DNA of 19,593 nucleotides from Kiritimatiellales bacterium (GTDB lineage Bacteria; Verrucomicrobiota; Kiritimatiellia; Kiritimatiellales; Pontiellaceae). The position numbers were made by a program, and so were the translations under genes. The stretch is taken from positions 1 through 19,593 of the forward strand of contig JAIPIO010000021.1 in assembly GCA_021734595.1 (NCBI GenBank). The letters run 5' to 3'. Below are positions 1-8,457 of this stretch, one piece after another; position 1 is the stretch's first letter, and every line of letters starts with the position of its first letter. A model generated the notes under the pieces. It was not told the origin of the DNA and did not search any database. It saw nothing but the letters and a program-made list of their open reading frames with translations.

Positions 1-1
1 C

Positions 2-2128
2 CGCCCCACGGACGGCATCGCCGGTTCGATCTCGGAGATGCCGGGCGGCATGCCGGTGATCGTCGAGCTCGGTATCGGCGAGGTCAACGGCTATCTCAAC
101 GAGCATCCTGAAGCCGCCGGTTATATGGAAGGACAGGTGCCGCAGGATATTGTCGACTACTGGGAAAACCGGAACCAGTGGGGGATGTACCTGAAAAAAC
201 TGGCACCGGAAATGGCGAAGTCCCGCAAGAAAGGGACCATCAGCCGGAAAGCCGGCTACAACATGATCGCCAACCAGGGGCATTTGTCGCCAGCCTACGG
301 GGAATTGCTGGAGGTTGGTCTTTCCGGGATGCTGAAGAAGGTGCGTAAGCGCCAGAAGAGCGAAAACGATCCTCATGCCAAGGCGTTCCTCAACGCGGCC
401 GAACAGTCGATGCTCGGTTTGGGCGAGTGGGCTGCGCGCTATGGCGATTTCCTCGCCGGGGAGGCGGAAAAGTGTGCCGACCCGAACCGAGCCGCCGACC
501 TCAAGGAAATGAGCGGCATTTGCCGCCGCATCTCTACGGAACCACCGAAAACGTTCCGGGAGGCGATGCAGCTGATCTGGTTGGCGCACCAGGCCGTGCA
601 TATCGAAGGTCACGGATATTCCTGCTCGCCGGACCACGTCGACCAGCTTCTCTATCCCTATTATATCGCCGATAAGCAGGCGGGCCGCCTGACCGACGAC
701 CAGGCGCTGCGCCTGTGCAAAAACTTTATCCTGAAACAGTTTGATAACACCTTCTGGGGGCCAGATCACAACCTCACGCAGGGATTCTGCCTGGGTGGAT
801 CGACGCCGGACGGCAAGGATCTGACTACTACGCTTTCGTGGATGTTCATGGACGCGGTCGACAGCCTCTGCCTGCCGGAACCGCTGGTGTGGATGCGCTG
901 GCACAAAAACATCGATCAGAAGTTTTTTGATTTCTGTCTGACGAAGTTGGCGAACGGCCATTGCTTCCCGCTGATGTGGAGCGACGAGGCGGTGCCCAAG
1001 GCGTTGATGAAGCTTGGGGTTTCGGAAAAGGATGCCTACAACTACATCCCGGTCGGGTGCAACGAAATCGGCATACCGGGTATGATGTATTTCAACCCCA
1101 AGGCACAGTGCGCGTATCTTTCCGCCGTGGAGGCCGTTTTGTCCAATGGCAAGGGCTACAAAAACAAATGGAAGTGGAAGGATGTTGCCCCGCCTGCGGA
1201 CAAGTTGGAAACGTTCGACCGGTTTTCCGACGCCGTAGGTGCCTATCTGTGCAAGAACATGGAGAACAGCTACAAGTCTGGGATGAAGCAGCTTCAGGCG
1301 CAGATGAAATGGGGCCGTACCCCGCTGACCTCCTGCTTCTTCGAGGGCTGCATCGAAAATGGCCACGACATGATCCTGGGCACCAAATACAACGTGCTCT
1401 CCTGCGGCGGGATCGCTTTCGCTAACATGGTCGACTGCATGGCCGCCGTGCGCGAAGTGGTGTACGAAAAGAAGTTCGCCACCCTCGACGAGGTGGCACA
1501 GGCCTGCATCAAAAACTTTGAAGGGAATCCGCAGCTGTGGGCGCAGCTGAAGGCCGCACCCAAGCACGGCAACGACGACCCGCGGCTGGACGACATCATC
1601 GAGCTCGTTCAGCGCATGCGCGATGTTCCCATGAAGGCAATCTGCCGCGACCCGCGCGACGGCTCCGAATTTGCGAACTGCCACGTGGTGCGCGGAGGGC
1701 ATGTCTTCGCGGGAATGAATACGCCTGCCACGCCGGACGGGCGCTTGGCCGGCACCCCGCTGGCCAGCTCCATGTCGGCATCGATGGGCTGCGAACAGTC
1801 CGGTCCCACGGCGGTACTCAATTCGGTATGCAAGCTTAATACCGAAAGCTGGGCGTCCGGCTATCAGGCCAATATCCGCTTTCACGCCGGCATGATCACC
1901 AACGAGGCGCAGCGCGAGAAGTTGCGTGCCATGCTCAATGTCTACTTTGCCAACGGCGGTCAGGAGTTGCAGATCAATGTGGTGAGCAGCGAGACTCTGC
2001 GTGCGGCCCAGAAAAACCCCGAGGCCTACAGTGACCTCGTGGTGCGCGTCGCCGGATTCAGCGAGTTCTTCGTCAAACTCACGCCCGAGATTCAGGCGGA
2101 ACTGATTGCACGCGCAGAGCACGGATAA
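2..2128 (+). CDS. Glycyl-radical enzyme (PFL/diol-dehydratase superfamily), 5' end cut by window
   Basis: The reading frame is open from base 2, so the N-terminus lies outside the window; residue numbers here count from the internal ATG at 38. The C-terminal glycyl-radical motif is intact (RVAGFSEFF, radical Gly673), followed by the usual Q-x-E-L-I-x-R-A-x-H-like tail. The active-site loop reads PVGCNEIG: Cys341 is the expected thiyl residue and Glu343 the expected base. Cys-x-Glu is the dehydratase/lyase pattern (diol dehydratases, CutC, HypD), whereas pyruvate formate-lyase has Cys-Cys. The loop differs from the common GCVE by Asn, and the usual S-P-G-R-x-D-Q motif is S-P-D-H-V-D-Q (D199, H200). 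The visible part is about 708 residues, against roughly 780-850 for the family. The activase gene follows 10 nt downstream. The class is secure; the substrate is unknown and the two motif changes argue against simple assignment to a characterised member. The enzyme should be cytosolic and oxygen-sensitive. Confidence 0.93.
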   Translation, partial: RPTDGIAGSISEMPGGMPVIVELGIGEVNGYLNEHPEAAGYMEGQVPQDIVDYWENRNQWGMYLKKLAPEMAKSRKKGTISRKAGYNMIANQGHLSPAYGELLEVGLSGMLKKVRKRQKSENDPHAKAFLNAAEQSMLGLGEWAARYGDFLAGEAEKCADPNRAADLKEMSGICRRISTEPPKTFREAMQLIWLAHQAVHIEGHGYSCSPDHVDQLLYPYYIADKQAGRLTDDQALRLCKNFILKQFDNTFWGPDHNLTQGFCLGGSTPDGKDLTTTLSWMFMDAVDSLCLPEPLVWMRWHKNIDQKFFDFCLTKLANGHCFPLMWSDEAVPKALMKLGVSEKDAYNYIPVGCNEIGIPGMMYFNPKAQCAYLSAVEAVLSNGKGYKNKWKWKDVAPPADKLETFDRFSDAVGAYLCKNMENSYKSGMKQLQAQMKWGRTPLTSCFFEGCIENGHDMILGTKYNVLSCGGIAFANMVDCMAAVREVVYEKKFATLDEVAQACIKNFEGNPQLWAQLKAAPKHGNDDPRLDDIIELVQRMRDVPMKAICRDPRDGSEFANCHVVRGGHVFAGMNTPATPDGRLAGTPLASSMSASMGCEQSGPTAVLNSVCKLNTESWASGYQANIRFHAGMITNEAQREKLRAMLNVYFANGGQELQINVVSSETLRAAQKNPEAYSDLVVRVAGFSEFFVKLTPEIQAELIARAEHG

Positions 2129-2138
2129 GGGAAACGCG

Positions 2139-3041
2139 ATGAAGGGCATGGTTTTTGACATACAGCGGTTCTCCATCCACGACGGTCCGGGGATTCGCAC
2201 CACGGTTTTCTTGAAGGGATGCCCCATGCGGTGCCGGTGGTGCAGCAACCCCGAAAGTATTAGCGGGAAGCCGCAGCTTTCCTATTTTTCCCACAGCTGC
2301 GTTTCGTGCGGCGCGTGCTTCGATGTCTGTCCCGACGGTGCGCTGGTTCCCGACGATCAGGGCAAGGCCGTGCTGGATCGCGACGCCTGTTCGCGTTGCG
2401 GGGCATGCACCGAGGTGTGCGCCCCGAAAGCGCTCGAAATCGTCGGACGCCAATACTCCGAAGCCGAAGTGATGGATGTGGTCCTGCGCGACCGCGACTA
2501 TTATGAGAAATCCGGGGGCGGCATGACGCTTTCGGGCGGCGAGCCGCTTTATCAACCGGACTTTGCCATGTATCTTCTGCAGCTTGCCAGGGCGCACGGA
2601 CTGCACACCTGCATCGAAACCAGCGGTGCGGCGGCGTGGGATGTTTTTGAAAAGCTGCATCCGTTGGTGGATTTCTGGCTCTACGACTACAAGGAAACCG
2701 ACCCTGAGAAGCACTTGGCGTCGGTCGGCTACCAGCTGGCGCCCGTGGTTTCCAACCTTCGGAAACTGCACGATGCCGGGGCAAAAATCCTGATACGCTG
2801 CCCGATGATTCCGCAGTTCAACACGCGCACGGACCACCTCGACGGTATTGCGGCCCTATTCCGCAGCCTGCCGAAAATCGAAGGTGTCGAGCTGCTGCCC
2901 TACTTTGATCTCTGGCGCGGCAAGCTGGAACGCTTCGGCATGGAGCCGCGCATGCCCGAATCCGTGAAGCCGCCCGACAAGGAAACCTTCCAGTCCTGGC
3001 AAGACGATCTTCGAAGCAAGGGCGTCACCGTTATAGGTTGA
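2139..3041 (+). CDS. Glycyl-radical enzyme activating enzyme (radical SAM)
   Basis: This 300-residue protein installs the glycyl radical on the preceding enzyme by cleaving S-adenosylmethionine at a [4Fe-4S] cluster. The radical-SAM motif C-x3-C-x2-C is Cys28, Cys32 and Cys35, preceded by the family-typical FSIHDGPGIRT stretch. Two ferredoxin-type cysteine groups (CVSCGACFDVC and CSRCGACTEVC) follow at about residues 54-95, as in activases of dehydratase/lyase-type partners and unlike the short PFL activase. A GGEPL motif sits near residue 132. I chose the ATG at 2139 because AAGGGA lies about 7 nt upstream; the longer frame from 2106 would overlap the radical enzyme and add 11 unrelated residues. 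The 10-nt gap to the upstream gene implies one operon. Confidence 0.95.
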   Translation: MKGMVFDIQRFSIHDGPGIRTTVFLKGCPMRCRWCSNPESISGKPQLSYFSHSCVSCGACFDVCPDGALVPDDQGKAVLDRDACSRCGACTEVCAPKALEIVGRQYSEAEVMDVVLRDRDYYEKSGGGMTLSGGEPLYQPDFAMYLLQLARAHGLHTCIETSGAAAWDVFEKLHPLVDFWLYDYKETDPEKHLASVGYQLAPVVSNLRKLHDAGAKILIRCPMIPQFNTRTDHLDGIAALFRSLPKIEGVELLPYFDLWRGKLERFGMEPRMPESVKPPDKETFQSWQDDLRSKGVTVIG

Positions 3042-3086
3042 ACGGATAGTCCATTTGAATTAGTGTGCAAACCATGGAGGCAGTGA

Positions 3087-4223
3087 ATGTATGATCTTTC
3101 GGTTGCGGTAGTTGGAGCGGGCTTTATCGGGCCGGTGCATGTCGAGGCGCTCCGTCGCTTGGGAATAAAGGTTGCGGGCATTTGCGGGGTCGATCCCGCC
3201 GAATCGGAATCGGCCATGCAGACGCTAGGGCTTCCCAAAGCGTACGCGAATTTCGGCGAGGTGCTGGCCGACGGTGAAGTCCAGGTCGTCCATCTCGCCG
3301 TGCCGAATGTGCTGCATTATGAATATGCCAAAAAGGCGCTGCAGGCCGGCAAGCATGTCATGTGCGAAAAACCGCTGGCGATGAACTCGACCGAATCCGC
3401 CGAGTTGGTGGCACTGGCGAAGGCATCGGGTCTACAGGCGGGGGTCTGCTACAACATCCGCTTCTATCCCCTCAACCTGCAGGCGCGCGACATGGTCGCC
3501 AAGGGCGAGCTCGGCGAAATCTTCCACGTCAACGGCAGCTATGTCCAGGACTGGCTCCAGTACGACACCGACTACAACTGGCGCGTGCTGGCCGAACAGG
3601 GCGGCGAGCTGCGCGCCGTGGCCGATATCGGCACGCACTGGATGGATCTCATCAGCGCTATCACCGGACTTGAGATCGAAGCGGTGTTCGCCGACCTCAG
3701 TACGTTTCACCCCGTCCGCAAGCGCCCGCTGGGCGAAGTGGAAACCTTCTCCGGCAAGGAGAAAAAAATTCAGGCCACCGAGCCGATCGATGTCACGACG
3801 GACGACTATGGCTGCGTCATGTTCCGCTTCACAAACGGCGCGAAGGGCAGCCTGCATGTGTCGCAGGTCAACGCCGGGCGCAAAAACTGCATCCGCTACG
3901 AGATTGCCGGATCGAAAAGCGCGTTGGCATGGAACAGCGAATCGCCCAACGAGCTGTGGATCGGCCACCGCAACGAGCCGAACCAGGTGATTACCCGCGA
4001 TCCCGGTCTGGTCGGCGACTTGGCGCGCGGCTACATCAATTACCCCGGCGGCCACAACGAAGGATTCCCGGACGCCTTCAAGCAGTGTTTCCGCTCCTTC
4101 TACAACGCCATCGCCGGCTGCGAAGACCCGATCTATCCGACCTTCGAAGAGGGGCATGGGGAAGTTAATCTGTGCGAAGCCATATTGAAAAGCCATCGCG
4201 AGGAGCGGTGGGTGAATCTGTAA
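3087..4223 (+). CDS. Gfo/Idh/MocA family NAD(P)-dependent oxidoreductase
   Basis: A 378-residue protein with an N-terminal Rossmann fold: the dinucleotide loop is GAGFIG at residues 10-15. The family Glu-Lys-Pro signature is at 94-96 (Lys95 catalytic), and D-x-G-x-H-x-x-D at 180-187 gives the catalytic His184 and Asp187 pair. Members oxidise or reduce a hydroxyl of a sugar, inositol or sugar-derived acid using NAD(P); the substrate cannot be read from sequence. GGAGG lies about 7 nt before the ATG. It sits 45 nt after the activase and 17 nt before the isomerase, so it is probably co-transcribed with both. Pairing with a xylose-isomerase-like TIM barrel is common in inositol and keto-sugar pathways. 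Length and motifs look complete. Confidence 0.93.
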   Translation: MYDLSVAVVGAGFIGPVHVEALRRLGIKVAGICGVDPAESESAMQTLGLPKAYANFGEVLADGEVQVVHLAVPNVLHYEYAKKALQAGKHVMCEKPLAMNSTESAELVALAKASGLQAGVCYNIRFYPLNLQARDMVAKGELGEIFHVNGSYVQDWLQYDTDYNWRVLAEQGGELRAVADIGTHWMDLISAITGLEIEAVFADLSTFHPVRKRPLGEVETFSGKEKKIQATEPIDVTTDDYGCVMFRFTNGAKGSLHVSQVNAGRKNCIRYEIAGSKSALAWNSESPNELWIGHRNEPNQVITRDPGLVGDLARGYINYPGGHNEGFPDAFKQCFRSFYNAIAGCEDPIYPTFEEGHGEVNLCEAILKSHREERWVNL

Positions 4224-4240
4224 CCAATAAGGAGAATAAA

Positions 4241-5158
4241 ATGAAGCTGGGATTTGTTAGTGCAATTCTGCCGGATCAGTCGCTGGAGCAGGTGCTCAAG
4301 TTTGCCGCTGCCGAAGGGTATAAATGCATCGAGGTCATGTGCTGGCCCGAAGGCAAGGCCACGCGCCGCTATGCCGGCATCACGCATATCAACGTCGACG
4401 GCTTCACCAAGACAGACGCCGCGGCCGTCAATGAGCTGTGCAAAAAATATGGCGTTGAGATCAGCGGATTGGGCTACTACCCGAACCCGCTCACGCCCGA
4501 CAAGGCCGAAGGACGGGTCTACATCAACCACATCAAGAAGGTTATCCGCGCCTCCGCGCTGTTGGGCATCAACCAGATGAACACCTTTATCGGTCGCGAC
4601 TGGACGAAGACCGTCGACGGCAACTGGCCGCGCTTTGTGCAGGTCTGGAAGCCGATCATCAAGTATGCCGAAGCCCAGGGCGTGAAGGTCGGCATCGAAA
4701 ACTGCCCGATGTTCTTCTCCAACGACGAATGGCCCGGCGGCAAGAACCTCGCCACCAGCCCGGCCATCTGGCGGCGGATGTTTGCCGAGATTCCCAGCAA
4801 GAACTTTGGCTTGAACTTCGACCCGTCGCACATGGTCTGGCAGCAAATGGACTACCTCAAGCCGTTGGTGGAATTCGCCGACCGCATCTTCCACGTCCAC
4901 GCCAAGGATGTCCGCGTCGACAAGGACACCATCGACGACGTCGGCATTCTGGCCAATCCGGCTGCATACCACACCCCGAAACTGCCGGGGTTGGGCGAAG
5001 TGGACTGGGGACGCTTTATCTCCGTGCTCGGCGACACCGGCTACAAGGGTCCGGTATGCGTCGAGGTCGAAGACCGCACCTACGAAGGCTCGCTCGCCCG
5101 GCGCAAGGCGTCGCTGCACCAGAGCTTTGAGTATCTGAAGCAATTCATCGCATCCTAA
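4241..5158 (+). CDS. Sugar phosphate isomerase/epimerase-type TIM-barrel protein (AP endonuclease 2 superfamily)
   Basis: A 305-residue protein of the xylose-isomerase-like TIM barrel superfamily. The metal-binding set expected for these isomerases and epimerases is present: Glu153 (GIEN), Asp194 with His197 (FDPSH), His218/His220 (HVHAKD) and Glu275 or Glu277 (VEVED). The start at 4241 follows AAGGAG by about 6 nt; a longer frame from 4172 would run back into the previous gene. It lies 17 nt after the Gfo/Idh gene, so the two should be translated from one message and act on the same substrate series. An isomerase, 3-epimerase or IolE-like dehydratase role is possible; the sequence does not decide between them. 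Confidence 0.9.
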   Translation: MKLGFVSAILPDQSLEQVLKFAAAEGYKCIEVMCWPEGKATRRYAGITHINVDGFTKTDAAAVNELCKKYGVEISGLGYYPNPLTPDKAEGRVYINHIKKVIRASALLGINQMNTFIGRDWTKTVDGNWPRFVQVWKPIIKYAEAQGVKVGIENCPMFFSNDEWPGGKNLATSPAIWRRMFAEIPSKNFGLNFDPSHMVWQQMDYLKPLVEFADRIFHVHAKDVRVDKDTIDDVGILANPAAYHTPKLPGLGEVDWGRFISVLGDTGYKGPVCVEVEDRTYEGSLARRKASLHQSFEYLKQFIAS

Positions 5159-5247
5159 GACGGAAAGATAAATAGCCACACGATTGCGACCGGGGTGAGC
5201 AATTGCCATCGATAGGCACGGATGCGGTGCCGTTCAGTAGGAAATAT

Positions 5248-5304
5248 AACCACAGAGTCACAGAGGTACGGAGAACAGGGATTCAGTCTCAGTGTCTCGG
5301 TGAC
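5248..5304. repeat. Imperfect inverted repeat of the CACAGAG type
   Basis: The 185-nt gap between the isomerase and deoC contains a CACAGAG-rich stretch. A 17-nt arm at 5257-5273 matches the reverse complement of 5288-5304 at 13 positions, leaving a 14-nt loop. The arms read like degenerate units of CACAGAG followed by ACACNGAG. Related CACAGAG or CACAAGG-like text recurs near 14445-14489 and 14602-14635. It is probably an interspersed chromosomal repeat; a role in mRNA folding ahead of deoC is possible but unproven. Confidence 0.5.
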
Positions 5305-5343
5305 GGAGACATCTAAAATTAAATTGAAAGTGAAGGAATCAAT

Positions 5344-6084
5344 ATGGCTGAAAAGCTGAAGCACCAAATTGCAAAAATGATCGACCATTCTTTGCTAAAC
5401 CCGATCATGACCGACCAGATACTGGAGGACGGCTGCAGGCTGGCCGTTGAATGGGATGTGGCGTCGGTATGCATCAAACCCTACTACATGGCGCGCTGCG
5501 CGGAGCTGCTCAAGGGCAGCACGGTGGTGCCCAGCACGGTCATTGGCTTCCCGCACGGCGGGAACCGGACCGACCTGAAGCTGCTCGAAGCCGAAAAGGC
5601 GCTGGAGGACGGCGGAATCGAACTCGACGCGGTCGTCAACATCGGCAAGGTGCTATCGCACGACTGGGCCTACGTCGAAGCCGAACTCAAGGCACTGGCC
5701 GGGCTGATCCACCAGGGCGGGGGACTTATCAAGGTGATTTTCGAGAACGCCTACCTTAAGGACGAGGAAAAGATCGAGCTGTGCAAAATCTGCACCACCT
5801 GCAACGTCGATTGGGTCAAAACCTCCACCGGCTATGCCCCGGGCGGAGCTACACCGCACGACCTCAAGCTGATGCGGGCCAATGTGCCGGATCGTATCCA
5901 GGTCAAGGCGGCCGGCGGTGTGCGCGACCTGCGCGCCGCCATCATGGTGCGCGACATCGGCGGCACGCGCTTCGGCGCCACCGCCACCGTGCCGATCTGC
6001 ACGGCCGCGCTCGAAGCCTCCGACGACCTGCTCGCCCCGCAGCCCATCGGCGACTCCTTCACCGAAGGCGACAGTAAGTATTGA
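5344..6084 (+). CDS. deoC: Deoxyribose-phosphate aldolase
   Basis: A 246-residue class I aldolase (EC 4.1.2.4), which reversibly cleaves 2-deoxyribose 5-phosphate to glyceraldehyde 3-phosphate and acetaldehyde. The Schiff-base lysine is Lys159 in VKTSTGY, the second active-site lysine is Lys188 in VKAAGGVR, and Asp95 in ELDAVVNIG matches the proton-relay aspartate. IDHSLL near the N-terminus is also typical. AAGGA sits 6 nt before the ATG. The length is normal. It lies 185 nt after the isomerase, so membership of the same operon is likely but not certain. In this setting it may cleave a deoxy-sugar phosphate made by the upstream enzymes rather than, or besides, salvaging deoxynucleosides. A strong terminator follows at 6107-6148. 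Confidence 0.94.
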   Translation: MAEKLKHQIAKMIDHSLLNPIMTDQILEDGCRLAVEWDVASVCIKPYYMARCAELLKGSTVVPSTVIGFPHGGNRTDLKLLEAEKALEDGGIELDAVVNIGKVLSHDWAYVEAELKALAGLIHQGGGLIKVIFENAYLKDEEKIELCKICTTCNVDWVKTSTGYAPGGATPHDLKLMRANVPDRIQVKAAGGVRDLRAAIMVRDIGGTRFGATATVPICTAALEASDDLLAPQPIGDSFTEGDSKY

Positions 6085-6105
6085 TCTGACCTACTGAACG
6101 TTGGT

Positions 6106-6172
6106 TTCCAGCCATTGGAAGTTTTTTTCCGGTGGCTGGATTTTTTTTGTATGCGACTTCCAATCATTGGAA
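6106..6172. repeat. Three-palindrome array, TTCCA-N5-TGGAA units
   Basis: Three 15-bp units lie at 6106-6120, 6127-6141 and 6158-6172, so starts are 21 and 31 bp apart. The third is a perfect palindrome around its central base; the second is degenerate (TTCCG...TGGAT). The same three-unit order with the same 21 and 31 spacing occurs at 14910-14976. A further half-like unit (TTCCA only) begins at 6190. The rest of the 270-nt gap to ovoA shows no gene, and no promoter I would defend. Confidence 0.75.
6107..6148 (+). terminator. Rho-independent terminator after deoC
   Basis: A 12-bp stem pairs 6107-6118 with 6129-6140 (ten Watson-Crick pairs and two G-U pairs) around a 10-nt loop, and is followed directly by eight T at 6141-6148. 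It starts 22 nt past the deoC stop on the same strand. The stem arms are the first two palindromes of the array at 6106-6172, so one repeat supplies both the palindromes and the terminator. Confidence 0.8.
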
Positions 6173-6354
6173 GAATCCCCACGCCTGGCTTCCAGACCTT
6201 GTGTCGTGCCACCTACGGTTTTCCCGGCAACGGACAAGGCCTGAACCCCTCCCGTTCGGTTTCATATGGTTTTTTACATGCGGCGACGCTGTCTTTTCCC
6301 TTTACTAATGGTCCGTAAATCGTTGGACTCTGTTTTGATTCACTGGGAGAGAGT

Positions 6355-8457
6355 ATGGAGTTTGTTACACATAACATTGATTTGGTTTTGGGCGAGGTCG
6401 ATGGGAAGCGCAGGGAGATCAGGCAGTATTTCAATACGACCTGGATGCTCTATGAGCGTTTGTTCGAAACGCTTGCTTCGGATGAGGTCTTTTATGCGCG
6501 TCCCCAGCCCTTGCGGCATCCATTGATTTTCTACTTCGGTCACACGGCCGTCTTCTTTGTGAACAAGCTGGTGCTGTCCAAGCAGCTTGAAACACGGCTG
6601 GACTCCCGCCTGGAGTCGATCTTTGCCATCGGGGTCGACGAGATGAGCTGGGATGACCTCAACGACGACCATTATGACTGGCCGACGGTGGACGAAACCC
6701 GGCAGTACCGCAATGCGGTCCGCGAGGCGGTGAACCGGGTCATTGATACGGCTGAATTTTCGCTTCCCATTCTCCAGGACAGTCCGTTGTGGGTCATCAT
6801 GATGGGCATCGAGCATGAGCGCATCCATCTGGAAACCAGCTCGGTGCTGATTCGTCAGTTGCCGTTGGAGCAGGTGAAGCCCAGCGCTCTTTTTCCGGTC
6901 TGCACAGAGACCGGCGACGCACCGCAAAACGGGCTGATCGGCGTGGCGGGCGGAGCCGTGCAGCTTGGCAAGCAGCCCGGCCACCACCTGTATGGCTGGG
7001 ACAACGAATACGGCCATGCCGACTTTGATGTGCCGGATTTTTCCGCCTCGAAATATCTGGTGTCGAATGCCGAATATCTGGTGTTCATGGAAGCCGGCGG
7101 CTATGCGGACGATCAATGGTGGGATGAAGAGGGGCTCGGCTGGCGCAATTACCACCGGGCGACCCAACCGGAGTTCTGGCGCGGAGAAGCCGGAGACTAT
7201 CGACTGCGGCTGATGACCTGCGAAGTTCCGCTTCCGCCCAATTGGCCGGTGGAGGTTTGCTGGCTGGAGGCGAAAGCCTTCTGCAACTGGAAGAGCGCGC
7301 AAGCCGGGCAATGCGTTCGGATGCCGGACGAGGCGGAATACCGCCGGATGCTCGTGGTTTCCGAACTGGACGTGGAGCATCATGAGTCACCTGTTGCCGC
7401 CAACTGGAACCTGGAGCACGTGGCTTCGCCGGTACCGGTGGATACCTTTGCCCAAGGTGATTTTTTCGATCTGGTGGGCAATGTCTGGCAGTGGAACGAA
7501 ACCCCGATCTATGCCTTCGACGGCTTCGAGGTACATCCGCTCTACGACGATTTTTCGGTGCCGACGTTCGACAACCGCCACAGCCTGATCAAAGGCGGCT
7601 CCTGGATCTCCACCGGCAACGAGATTGCGCTGCACAGCCGCTATGCCTTCCGCCGCCATTTCTATCAGCATGCGGGTTTCCGGTATGTCGTTTCCGACAA
7701 GCCGGTCAAGAAGGAGTTCGACCTGTATGAAACCGATGCGCTGGTGGCCCAGTATTGCGAGTTCCACTATGGCGACTCCTGCTTCGGCGTGCCCAACTTC
7801 CCGCAGGCGATTGCGCGGCTGGCCCTCGCTGCGGTGAAGGACGGGAATAAAGGCCGCGCCCTGGATATCGGCTGCTCGGTCGGCCGGGCCGCGTTCGAGC
7901 TGGCCGGTGTGTTCCAACAGGTCGACGCGCTGGATTTTTCCGCCCGCTTTATCCAGGTCGGCGCGCGGATGCAGCGCGCCGGACGGATCCGTTACGAACG
8001 GACGGAGGAGGGCGAACTGGTAACCTTCCAGGAACGCTCGCTTGCGGATATGGGGCTGCACGGAGAATACGCCAACATTAATTTCATGCAGCAGGATGCC
8101 ACGAACATGAAGCCGGAGTTCAGCGGCTATGATCTCGTGGTCGCGGCGAACCTGATCGACCGGCTGCACAGTCCGGAGCGGTTTTTGCGCGACCTGCCCG
8201 GACGGATGAATCCGGGGGCGGTGCTGCTCATCGCTTCACCTTACACCTGGCTCGAAGAGTTTACCAAGAAGGAGAAGTGGCTGGGCGGATTCAAGCGCGA
8301 CGGCGAGCCGGTTTCCACGCTCGACGGCCTGCACGCCGAGCTCGATGCCTGTTTCGCTCTTGCGGGCGAACCGGTCAAGATCCCCTTCGTGATCCGGGAA
8401 ACCGCCCGTAAACATCAGCACACGCTCTCGGAAGTGACAATATGGATCAGAAAATAG
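6355..8457 (+). CDS. ovoA: 5-histidylcysteine sulfoxide synthase / mercaptohistidine methyltransferase
   Basis: A 700-residue three-domain OvoA, first and last enzyme of ovothiol A synthesis. Residues about 1-170 are a DinB-like domain with the three-His iron site: His63 in FGHTA, and His154 and His158 in EHERIHLE. About 180-455 is a formylglycine-generating-enzyme-like (sulfatase-modifying) domain, including the GNVWQWNE segment and the GGSWISTGNE stretch. About 465-700 is a SAM methyltransferase with motif I DIGCSVG at 504-510. The iron domain joins cysteine sulfur to histidine C5 using O2, giving the sulfoxide; after cleavage by OvoB the methyltransferase domain N-methylates the ring. GGGAGAG precedes the ATG by a few nucleotides. 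The stop overlaps the ovoB start by 16 nt. All three domains look complete, and the family assignment is firm. Confidence 0.95.
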   Translation: MEFVTHNIDLVLGEVDGKRREIRQYFNTTWMLYERLFETLASDEVFYARPQPLRHPLIFYFGHTAVFFVNKLVLSKQLETRLDSRLESIFAIGVDEMSWDDLNDDHYDWPTVDETRQYRNAVREAVNRVIDTAEFSLPILQDSPLWVIMMGIEHERIHLETSSVLIRQLPLEQVKPSALFPVCTETGDAPQNGLIGVAGGAVQLGKQPGHHLYGWDNEYGHADFDVPDFSASKYLVSNAEYLVFMEAGGYADDQWWDEEGLGWRNYHRATQPEFWRGEAGDYRLRLMTCEVPLPPNWPVEVCWLEAKAFCNWKSAQAGQCVRMPDEAEYRRMLVVSELDVEHHESPVAANWNLEHVASPVPVDTFAQGDFFDLVGNVWQWNETPIYAFDGFEVHPLYDDFSVPTFDNRHSLIKGGSWISTGNEIALHSRYAFRRHFYQHAGFRYVVSDKPVKKEFDLYETDALVAQYCEFHYGDSCFGVPNFPQAIARLALAAVKDGNKGRALDIGCSVGRAAFELAGVFQQVDALDFSARFIQVGARMQRAGRIRYERTEEGELVTFQERSLADMGLHGEYANINFMQQDATNMKPEFSGYDLVVAANLIDRLHSPERFLRDLPGRMNPGAVLLIASPYTWLEEFTKKEKWLGGFKRDGEPVSTLDGLHAELDACFALAGEPVKIPFVIRETARKHQHTLSEVTIWIRK

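Noticed and set aside
4133..5209. Long minus-strand open frame (358 codons) opposite the isomerase
   Set aside because: It lies antisense to a gene with complete metal-site motifs, shows no recognisable domain, and is the kind of open frame GC-rich codon usage produces. The same applies to other antisense frames at 2079-2837, 3432-4196, 6340-7383 and 7387-8169.
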